Positions 56,336 to 64,000 of a DNA stretch of 64,000 bases are shown piece after piece. Origin of the DNA: Dactylonectria macrodidyma (taxonomy: Eukaryota; Ascomycota; Sordariomycetes; Hypocreales; Nectriaceae); assembly GCA_020744425.1 (NCBI GenBank), contig JAGMUV010000005.1:2046001-2110000 (forward strand), written 5' to 3'. The notes beneath the pieces are model-generated. The model worked only from the letters and a program-made list of their open reading frames with translations. It did not search any database and was not told the origin of the DNA. How positions within the stretch are numbered: the first letter of the stretch is position 1; each line of letters starts with the position of its first letter. The translations under genes and the position numbers were made by a program.

Positions 56336-58855
56336 ATGTGGCTCCTGGAAAATGAAGCGGCCTTCGATGGTGAGTCAAATGAATCGATCATATGGCCACA
56401 ACTGCTGACCCTTTCTTTAGGCCGCCGATTGTGGCTGCGACCAGGCAAGACGTACCTGTTCGGCAGGACCGCAGCAGAGCGTGAGTGACCCGATGGCAGA
56501 ACCTGAAGACGAAGCAGCTGACATGGCATTCATAGCTGGCCAACTCGCAATATCCCACAATACAATTTCCCGAAAACACTTGACAATCACTGTCGATCCG
56601 GTCGAGGACGGTCGATCGCAGAACCCCAAGTATCGGTCCACCCTCACGATCGAGGACCTGAAAACCAAAACGGGCACTATTGTGAATGGAGAGAAGGTCA
56701 AGGGAAAGAAATATGAGGTCGCGACACCATCAGCGGAAATTACTATGGGTAAATGCCCTAATAAGTTTCGGTAAGGATGCTCGTCCTCTAACCGCTTGCA
56801 AGGGCTGACCAACCTAGTCTCACATGGAATCCAGTAGTGTTCACCTTCGTTTTCACAAGCAAGGAGATGCAAAAGAACCCTCTGGCGCAACTCCAAGACA
56901 GGTTCGAGCAAATGGATATCAAGCTTATGACCGATTTTACGTGCACCACTACACACGTCGTCTCGAAGAAACGCAACACGGCGAAAGGACTCCAGGCTTT
57001 GATTAATGGAAAATACATAGTGAACGAGTCGTTTCTCGATGCAGTTGCCGAAGCTGCAAGCATGACAGAGGGTGCTGATGTCACCGAATCCAGCGCATTG
57101 GAAACAGACTTCGATTCAAATTGGCCAGCGGCGATGGACCACTTGCCCCCGCCAGGCGGAGAACCAGTACAACGCCCGGACGCTATATATACTCCCGACA
57201 TCGAGAGAAGCGAAATTTTTAACGGGTATACGTTCATATTTTACGACAAGACACAGTACAACAACCTCTTAGCACCAATAACGAGTGGAACTGGCAAGGC
57301 TTTACTCAGTGATGTCGTCTCCAACCAGACAGAAGTGGATGAATTTGTTCAATATGTCAAAAATGTCGCAGGCGAGAAGGGGCTCGGCGCTTTTGACGAT
57401 GGGAGTGAGGGCAAGGGTGTTGTGCTGGTCAGATACTTACCGTCTAAGGGCTCAGGGGTAAATTGGTACACCGAGTTCATTACGGCCGTGTCGTTGCGGC
57501 TGGATCACCGTCCTATTGAGCAGAGTGAGTTCCTGGAAGCGATCCTGATCAAAGATGCGAGCATCCTCCGCCGCCCGCTTGAGGTTGAGTCACCACAGAA
57601 CACTCAGGAACCCCAAGGAGCAGGTTCAAGAGTGCAACCAGACTCCGCACCACAAGCCACCAACAACCATGTTGAAGAAGAAACGCCAGCACCCGAGCCT
57701 GTCAAAGAAACTCAACCGGCACCTCGAAGGGCTAGAACCCGACGGACGATGAAAAGAAGATTTGCAGGTTTTGATGATGATGCGGATGTCGATATGGACG
57801 ATATACCACCGGTGGTTCCTGTCGTCGAGAGCCACCCACCCGCTGAAGAAGAAGAAGGCCTGTTTGTCTCACAAGATCCTGACGCTCCACCTCCTCGTGA
57901 AGACCCTCGCAACACTCGGCAGTCGCAGAGAAAGCGACATGCATCTCCCATCCCAGAAGATGACCTAATGGAGGGAATGGCACCAGCGGCGGCAAGATTC
58001 AAGCGGCAACGCTTGGAACGAGGCGAGGACCTGAATGCGCCCGCCTCCGAAACCGAAGAGCCTGCCGAAGCTGTGAAGCCAGAGCCGAAGAAGAAGATTA
58101 AGAAGGAATTTGACATTCTGGCGATGGCGGCACAAAACCGGGAACAAGAGGAGGCACGAGCTCGAGCAGAAAAAGAAGATTTGGCCAATCTGCCTGATGA
58201 TGTTGATCTTTCTGAAATTCGCCGCCTCAACATCGTGGAAGAAATCGAAGTGCGCGCCCCAGCATCACACTCTAGATCCCGGGAGCAAGATGTCTTGAGC
58301 GGCCGCTGGAACCCGAAATGGAACGGCATGCAGAACTTCAAGAAATTCCGGAAGCGTGGAGAAACAACCGGACGACCACCTGCAAGGGTCATCGTCTCAC
58401 TGACTGAAGTGAAGAACAAGGAGTTTGGCGTGGGTGACGATTACTGGCTTGAGGATGAGGAAAGCCATGGCAGAAAGAAACTAACAAGCCAGTCGTCCGG
58501 GCTTGAGTCGCAAGTCTCGGCGGAACCACCACCACCTCCTCCACCTTCACGCCCTACGCAGAGACGAGTTGTCGGTGTTGTTTTGTCTGATAGGAGCGAG
58601 GATGACACCCCAAAAACTCAAGACTCGGAGCCCGCACCACGCAACACTCGAACAAGGGCATCCGCTTCACAGTCTCAGAGCAACACCAGGAGTCAGTCAT
58701 CAAGGGTCACCAGCCAGGGGAGCAAGCGGGCGGCGCCAGAACCGGCGAGGGAGGAACCTCCAAAGAGGCAGCGACCAGCGCGCAAGCCCATAATGATTGC
58801 GGATAGCGACGATAGCGACGATGAACTCAAGTTTAGGTTTGGAAAGAGACGCTGA
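56336..58855 (+). CDS. NBS1: Nbs1/Xrs2 subunit of the MRN DNA double-strand-break complex
   Basis: Nbs1 tethers Mre11-Rad50 and the Tel1/ATM kinase to DNA breaks. Exon 1 56336-56369; intron 56370-56420 (51 bp); exon 2 56421-56480; intron 56481-56535 (55 bp); exon 3 56536-56770; intron 56771-56817 (47 bp, GTAAGG donor, CTCTAACCG, CCTAG acceptor); exon 4 56818-58855; 788 aa. The FHA domain starts at residue 1 (MWLLENEAAFDGRRLW) with the key R27 (LFGRT), S43 and H46 (ISRKHLTI) and N in TIVNGEKV. Tandem BRCT-like sequence follows to about residue 370. The rest is disordered, with a Mre11-binding NFKKFRK at about 616-622 and a C-terminal acidic-aromatic-basic end (DDELKFRFGKRR) like the ATM/Tel1-binding tail. 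Each splice restores conserved sequence. Confidence 0.95.
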
Positions 58856-59037
58856 CGGATCGACCTCTATAATTCGGGGTATCTTTCTAGTAGCTAGTAT
58901 ACATCTAAATGGGGTAGGCTTCAACCAGCGCCTGAGCACAGGGGGCCATGCTAATATACCAAAATACTCATGCTTTCAATGTTGCGGTAATGCTGACACA
59001 GTTTACTCACCTCTTACAGCTCCTCTCTATACTTGGT
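58856..59037. other. Convergent gap between NBS1 and the cytochrome-b5 gene
   Basis: Only 182 bp separate the two stops. Their 3' UTRs probably overlap, which would produce antisense-complementary transcripts (inference). Confidence 0.5.
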
Positions 59038-60249
59038 CTAGTCCATTTGGTCCATCTCGCCGCCGGTAGAGCCCTCAGATTCCTCGACTAGAAGACCAAC
59101 TAGGCAGGCAGCCAGCATGGTCTCGTAGTTGACCCAGGGATGGATTTCACCATACAGCTTGGTAGCATCTCGGCCGGCGCCGCGCATAAGCTCTGGGACG
59201 CCCCCCGGGTGATATTCGGCGTAGGGAGTGACATTGTAGACTTTGCCGTTAAGAGCCATCCATGCGTCTTTGCCCTTGCGGCCAGTCATACGCTTGAGCA
59301 TGGAGGGCGTGACACGGAGGTAGGATGTGGACGGTCCAACGCCGCGAAGGTCGGCGTTGGGGCCGGAGATGCGAGCCCAGTCCAAAGGAGAGTGGCCTGG
59401 GGTAAGGAGGACCTTGCGACTGGGCTTGGAGGGTTTGGAGGTATGGGAGGGAGGCGGGGCGAGGCCGGTTCCAAGCGAGGACGGGCCTCGATTTGGAGTA
59501 GGACCGCGAGCCCGCTGAGCAGAGTTCGCGGCGGGGAACTGGGCGAGGGATGGGGGACGACCGGCTGGGGGTGGCATACGGCCGGAGCTTGGTGGAGGAG
59601 GCATGCGCCCGAGGCCCGGAGGAGGAGGAGGCATCATGGAGCCTAGGGATGTCGGAGCTATGGCGGAGAGGGTGGGGCCCTGGGCGGCCGGGGACCGAGC
59701 GAGGGCAGCGGCGCTGGGCCGGCTTGGGGCGGAACTGAGGGGCGCATTGTCGAGGGAGAAGGTAGGTACGGGGATCGAGGGCCCTATGGCTGGGGTGGCC
59801 TTAGGAGTGGTCTGCTCGTCAGGTTCGGCGATGGTCGGAGGTTCAATAAGGGTCGGGGTCTCTATGAGGATCGGAGGTTTGATGATGGGCCGCGATGGCG
59901 GAGGCGGCATGGAGACAGCATCGCGTAGCTGTGTGGAGGAGGCGGAGGAGGCATCGCGACGGCCGAGAGATGGTTGGCTTTGGTGTTGGTCATGGTCGGA
60001 CGACAAGGTAGGCGTGGTTCGGTTCTGTAGCTGAGTGCCCGGTTCAGCCCGTCGACCCGGTTCCACCCCGTGATGTGACCCTTGGCCACGTTCATCGGCC
60101 TTTGCTTTTGCGTCAGGACCGGTGATTGTGCCAGTACCACCCGCGCCCCTCCAGCGCAACAATACCTGGAGAGGGGTCAGCCATGGGGGCGGGCGGAGGA
60201 TGACCCAGACGACGGAGGCGACGATAAGCGATATCCCTATGACGCCCAT
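59038..60249 (-). CDS. Cytochrome-b5-domain protein (IRC21/NCB5OR-b5-like) with N-terminal membrane anchor
   Basis: A single exon encodes 403 residues from the ATG at 60249; an in-frame ATG at 60297 would add 16. The N-terminal segment (MGVIGISLIVASVVWVIL) is a membrane anchor. Residues about 50-290 are Pro/Ser-rich and disordered, with several MPPPPP-type runs. The C-terminal domain is cytochrome b5: heme ligands H347 (EYHPGGVPELMR) and H370 (EIHPWVNYE), 23 residues apart as in the family. The segment before it (SRKVLLTPGHSPLDW) and the trailing VNYETMLAACLVG match the Irc21/NCB5OR-type b5 domain rather than classical b5. Probably ER-membrane electron transfer; the partner is unknown. It is convergent with NBS1. 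Confidence 0.87.
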   Translation of the reverse strand: MGVIGISLIVASVVWVILRPPPWLTPLQVLLRWRGAGGTGTITGPDAKAKADERGQGSHHGVEPGRRAEPGTQLQNRTTPTLSSDHDQHQSQPSLGRRDASSASSTQLRDAVSMPPPPSRPIIKPPILIETPTLIEPPTIAEPDEQTTPKATPAIGPSIPVPTFSLDNAPLSSAPSRPSAAALARSPAAQGPTLSAIAPTSLGSMMPPPPPGLGRMPPPPSSGRMPPPAGRPPSLAQFPAANSAQRARGPTPNRGPSSLGTGLAPPPSHTSKPSKPSRKVLLTPGHSPLDWARISGPNADLRGVGPSTSYLRVTPSMLKRMTGRKGKDAWMALNGKVYNVTPYAEYHPGGVPELMRGAGRDATKLYGEIHPWVNYETMLAACLVGLLVEESEGSTGGEMDQMD

Positions 60250-62426
60250 GGTGGTCGACGAAGCGACGGGTGATGGACGCGGGGCAAAATCGAACAAGAG
60301 GGATCTGGAAGGTGAGGATGGGAGATGACTGCGTCAGACTCAGATCCCAGGGGTGTCTGGGCGCTGGAGGGACGCCTGAACACGCTGGAAAGACTTTCGC
60401 CGGGGGTTACAGTAGGAGGATTCGTTCGGAGGTTGGAGGTCGGAGTGGGTGGTGGGTTGTGGGTTGTGGACTGGATGCAGGATCATCATCAAGCCACTGT
60501 TGCGACGTTGGGAAGGTTCGTTAACTTTGTGCGACTGCTAGCCTAGCGTCCCGGTGCGTCCAGCGGGCGCGGATATGTCAGCGGGAATTAGTGGGCTCTG
60601 AAGACGGGACGCGTGCTGAAGCTGAGCCTGGAAATCAGGGCGCGAGCGCTGAGTGGTCGGGTTTGCTGGTGCCTGGGGACGGAAAGGTTACACTGGGAAT
60701 TTTGCATTCCAGTGCCAGTGTCAAGGTTACTACTATCAGTTGTAGATTACAGTGTGGAAGAATGTCAAATTTGGCGGGGGAGGTTATTTTTGGATCCCGG
60801 TTTTCATGACATCCGTGTTTGCACTTTGGAGCACGGAGGAGGCACTGTGGCACTCCCATTTGACATGATGGCGAAAGGGGCGCCTTTGTTCCGCCCATGA
60901 CACGCGCACAATGTCTCTGTCTTGCTTTCTTTTCCTTCGCAAAACAATTACACATGCTATATTGACTCACTAATTAAAGGCTGCTTCTCGATCACAGGTT
61001 GTCTTCCCTCACGGTGGGCCCCGGATGTTAGGAGCGGTGGTCTGTCTTGGGTGGCGCTGACGGTGTCATGCCACACCACGGCGATCAACGGGCAGCCATG
61101 GCTACCTTTCTCGAGCGAAATTCCGGGACAAGACTCCATGTGTGGATCTCTCCAAGCAGCTCCCAGGGAGGACGATGGAGCCTTGGGGGGCCACCCGGGA
61201 GCTGCTGCTGGGCTGTGGAGTCGAGAGTGCGAGCTGCTGGCCGCTGGCTGCCCTTTGCACAGGTGGACGGCATGAACGGGCAATCAGCAGAGATGACGCC
61301 AACGAACACGGCATTGGGAAGCAATTGAGGATTTTTGGTTGGGCTCGCAGGCAGCGAACGGCGTCAAGCATGGACCAGGCAGGACCTGCGGGCCATGCAG
61401 CAGCAGCAGCAGCAGCAGCATACGCAGTGTCGGAATCACGGCTGCAGCACCAGACGAATGGAATTGGGCACTCATCGCGGGGGTCTCAGGCGGTTTGTTA
61501 TTCTCCCAACTCATTCCGAGTCATTCCCGCCAAATCAAAATGAATCAATGCGCGTGCAAGTGACCTTGCAAGACACGAACCGACCAGCTCAGCTACAACT
61601 GGGGCCAACCTTGCCTACCTGGATTCGTGCAGCTGTTCTTCGGGAACACTCCCCGTCCACATCCCCGGGGCAGACGGCGATGGATGACATGGCACGGCCG
61701 CCGGTCAAGCTGCGATGAGTACGTACTGCCCGGAATAGTAGGGGCCGGCGACCTTGGTCCCTCAGGCCCTCCATGGATATGGATTATTTTGGGCATGGAT
61801 TGTGGGCGCCGTTTGTGCGGGCTTGCAGCTGGTGTCGTTGGGTTGTGTGGGCGCGGATGTGAGAATGTGGGTTTTATCGCTACGTACTCGGCCTTGTCAA
61901 TGGCGGTCAATGAGGCATGGGGCTCCATCGTGTCCAGGTTTGTCCCTTTTTCGCCCGGGCATCCAGTATTCAAAATGCCCTCGTCTCCCTCGCGTGCTCT
62001 TCTCCGCCTTTTTGGACCTCTTCCTCTTTTCTGCCGCCCTCGTGTCTCTCTCCCTTTGCTGTGTGATCTTTTGCTGTCCTGTCCTGATCGGGAATCTTAC
62101 AACTTGTCCCCCCCCCCCCCGGACCCGGGATTATCTGCTACACGCCCGCTGATCGCTATCCCGTCACCGCCCACCCCGCTCCGGGTCCAGTGTTTTTTAT
62201 TTCCTTCTGTACGCTCTTCGGCCGCCCCAAGTTCCCCCGTCGAGTCCCTACCAACCCGCTGTCCTCCAGCGCCCCAGTGGGAATTCGCGCTGTGGCTCCA
62301 GGGGAGCTCCCCCCTAACTTAAATTCGTCCCGCCCCGAGCCATGCCGGCCAGCCAGTAAAAACTCGCCTACGAAATTCGGGACTGCGCACGTCTCCGTGC
62401 TCCCGTCCCCGTGCACCACCGTCAGA
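60250..62426. other. 2.2-kb intergenic region with CAG repeat
   Basis: Promoter sides of the cytochrome-b5 gene and the last gene. Contains (CAG)7 at 61398-61418 and C13 at 62108-62120. Long overlapping frames near 61.1-62.3 kb on both strands are low-complexity. The stretch near 62.0-62.4 kb is pyrimidine-rich, consistent with a leader for the gene at 62427. Confidence 0.5.
61398..61418 (+). repeat. (CAG)7 trinucleotide repeat
   Basis: Seven CAG units in otherwise non-coding DNA. CAG runs are frequent in fungal genomes and are usually polymorphic in length. Confidence 0.8.
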
Positions 62427-64000
62427 ATGCGTACCCTCACTCCGTCAGCCATCAACATTAACATCAACAACTCGTCCTCGACCTCATCCTTCGACACACC
62501 CTCTTCGCGACCTCCTGTGCCCGCCCTCACCTCCCATCCCGGCCACACTACTACGCCGTCCACTAGATCGCTCTCCGCCTCGGCTGTCAATCTCAATCAG
62601 AACGGAAAGCGTCTCCCCGCTTCCAAGTCACCGAAGTCGCCCGTAACGCCAACACCACAAGTTCGCAACCGGTTTCCCTCCGCGCCCATCGTCAACCCCG
62701 ACTCTCGCTCACCGCCACTCGGCTTCCACGAGCACAAGCAGCAGCAACATGTGCTGGCACTGACTACCACCACGCGCTCTAAAACCTCGAGCGCCTCCAA
62801 GATGCCCCCAGGCGAATCTCGACACCGCCCGCCTCAGCTGAGCGCCGCTGCCGCCAAGAATGTCGGACGAACACCCCTTACGCCTAAGATTGCTGCCAAA
62901 GGCCCTACGATAGCCGCCCTCGGACGAAGAGCTGCACAGAATCGAGAGGACAACCTCAACTCCCTAAGTACTCGCTCCAGCGGCCGTCAGAGCCGTGGTG
63001 ACAGCACAAACACAACACCAAATGGCACCCCAAGTCTGGAGAGAAGCCACGAGGGCTGGGACCCGCGAGCGATCTTGGCCATTGACTCTATGAGGACCAG
63101 TTCTCCTGGAGACTCTGGAGACTCCAAGTTCTTCTACGCTAGTGAGGCTCGGCCCGTTCAACAACCGCCTTCTCGGCCCTCTACTGCAGCTCCCAAGTCC
63201 TCGAATTTCTTCTATGCCAGCGACGCTCCTACTGAGGCCAAAAGGGCCACGAGTCCTGCCATAAAGCAATCTTTTGCCCCGATGCTAGCAACACCTCCAG
63301 AGCCCGCCACCTCCAAGTTCTTTTACGCGAGTGGCACTCCCGAGGTCTCGTCCAAGACAAGCTTGCAATCTGGTCCCCCCTCGACTGGTTCCTCAAGCTC
63401 GAAGCCTGTGAATGGACGCCCGAGCACGAGCAGCTCAGCCACCGGCTCCGGATACTCGATGCCTCAACGACCAATGTCCCCGATAAAGATGCTCCAACAC
63501 CATCCTACTCCGCCGGTCATAAGAAATACCACCACTCCCGGCCTCAACAGCAGACCTCAGCTGACCTCACCGCCTCCCTTGGCTCCCCCTTCGTCTTCGA
63601 ACGGTAAGAGGAGAATCAGTGTTGACTCGGCCCCAAGGTCTTCAAGAGGCCACTCGCGGACTGTCAGCGTCCCTAGCATCGACTCTGGATACTCCCCTAA
63701 GATACCTGCCTCTCCTCAACAGCCCTCCGAACCAGCATCACCACCTGCGAGTCCTCTTGTTGTTCAACCAGCCATGACAATGGCTTCCATCTTACAAGCT
63801 GTCGAAGATTTCACTGAAGAGACTGAGGACGATACCCCGGAGACCCAGCCGGAAGTCCAGAGCCCCACGAAGTCGACACAATCTGCGGACCCTGTGACGG
63901 AAGTAGTGGCCAACGCTCGCAGAGAACGGAAGGTGCAAGATCTCGAGATCAGAAATGGCTCGCTAGAAGCCATCAATCGGACCCTCGAGAGGCAATTACG
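62427..64000 (+). CDS. Serine/proline-rich protein with FFYAS repeats and coiled coil (5' part)
   Basis: Open from the ATG at 62427 to the window end without a stop, 524 complete codons, so this is a partial gene. The start is supported by a pyrimidine-rich leader and by an in-frame stop-free run of over 1.5 kb that is strongly biased toward coding composition. The product is Ser/Pro/Thr/Arg-rich and mostly disordered. Three copies of an S(K/N)FFYAS motif occur at residues 233 (SKFFYASEA), 259 (SNFFYASDA) and 296 (SKFFYASGT). An acidic patch (EDFTEETEDDTPET) lies around 456-470, and the last visible residues (RRERKVQDLEIRNGSLEAIN) form the beginning of a coiled coil. I do not recognise the family; such proteins include cytoskeletal or nuclear scaffolds, but no function is claimed. 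Confidence 0.8.
   Translation, partial: MRTLTPSAINININNSSSTSSFDTPSSRPPVPALTSHPGHTTTPSTRSLSASAVNLNQNGKRLPASKSPKSPVTPTPQVRNRFPSAPIVNPDSRSPPLGFHEHKQQQHVLALTTTTRSKTSSASKMPPGESRHRPPQLSAAAAKNVGRTPLTPKIAAKGPTIAALGRRAAQNREDNLNSLSTRSSGRQSRGDSTNTTPNGTPSLERSHEGWDPRAILAIDSMRTSSPGDSGDSKFFYASEARPVQQPPSRPSTAAPKSSNFFYASDAPTEAKRATSPAIKQSFAPMLATPPEPATSKFFYASGTPEVSSKTSLQSGPPSTGSSSSKPVNGRPSTSSSATGSGYSMPQRPMSPIKMLQHHPTPPVIRNTTTPGLNSRPQLTSPPPLAPPSSSNGKRRISVDSAPRSSRGHSRTVSVPSIDSGYSPKIPASPQQPSEPASPPASPLVVQPAMTMASILQAVEDFTEETEDDTPETQPEVQSPTKSTQSADPVTEVVANARRERKVQDLEIRNGSLEAINRTLERQL

Noticed and set aside
56001..56378. 125-codon minus-strand frame overlapping the NBS1 start
   Set aside because: It overlaps a well-supported first exon and has no features.
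1..64000. CRISPR array, bacterial operon, prophage or integrated virus
   Set aside because: The window has spliced fungal genes throughout, with no regular direct repeats spaced as in CRISPR arrays and no viral-type proteins.

Overview
The window is nuclear DNA of a filamentous ascomycete, most likely a sordariomycete (Pezizomycotina). Genes have short spliceosomal introns (mostly 47-73 bp, largest 134 bp) with GT...AG ends, often with a CTAAC-like branch site close to the acceptor. Coding regions are GC-rich, intergenic spaces are long, and several products are typical of moulds: an AA9 lytic polysaccharide monooxygenase, a WSC protein, a DUF7514 protein and a PNG1 lacking its catalytic cysteine. 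No rRNA, tRNA, CRISPR array or intact transposon was found by eye. I rebuilt 22 protein-coding genes, joining exons by splice signals and family conservation; two are cut by the window edges.

Layout. 1-2.8 kb: RAD1 (partial, -), OST5 (-) and GCN5 (+), the last two sharing a 421-bp divergent promoter. 3.8-5.1 kb: an uncharacterised basic protein (-). 7.8-9.2 kb: biotin synthase (-). 10.8-12.6 kb: DUF7514 protein (-). 14.9-18.4 kb: MPDU1-like PQ-loop protein (+), a small proline/serine-rich protein (-) and a medium-chain oxidoreductase (-). 19.7-23.1 kb: SWIM-RING protein (-) and PNG1 (-). 28.3-33.4 kb: UTP4 (-) and nicotinate phosphoribosyltransferase (+) on a divergent promoter. 34.1-38.9 kb: a 919-aa WSC surface protein (+) convergent with an Osm1-type fumarate reductase (-). 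40.3-41.3 kb: ATO-type acetate transporter (-). 49.6-50.9 kb: GT2 glycosyltransferase (-). 52.3-55.7 kb: monocarboxylate-type MFS transporter (+) and AA9 LPMO (+). 56.3-60.2 kb: NBS1 (+) convergent with a cytochrome-b5-domain protein (-). 62.4-64.0 kb: the 5' part of a serine/proline-rich coiled-coil gene (+) running off the end.

Functionally this looks like an ordinary chromosomal arm of housekeeping genes (chromatin, checkpoint, ribosome biogenesis, ER glycosylation, biotin and NAD synthesis), mixed with accessory genes for surface and carbon use (WSC, GT2, MFS, AA9, ATO). I see no biosynthetic cluster or operon-like system. RAD1 and NBS1 are both DNA-damage checkpoint factors but lie about 55 kb apart. 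Three ER glycosylation or protein-quality genes (OST5, MPDU1-like, PNG1) are spread over 22 kb without forming a cluster.

The points most worth a second look are the PNG1 Cys-to-Val change, the degenerate QxxRW motif of the GT2 enzyme, the cysteine-rich module of the WSC protein, the FFYAS repeats in the last gene, a hairpin-bearing relic near 18.5 kb, and two long stretches without recognisable genes (5.2 and 8.3 kb) upstream of PNG1 and of the acetate transporter. I did not find a clearly new multi-gene system.
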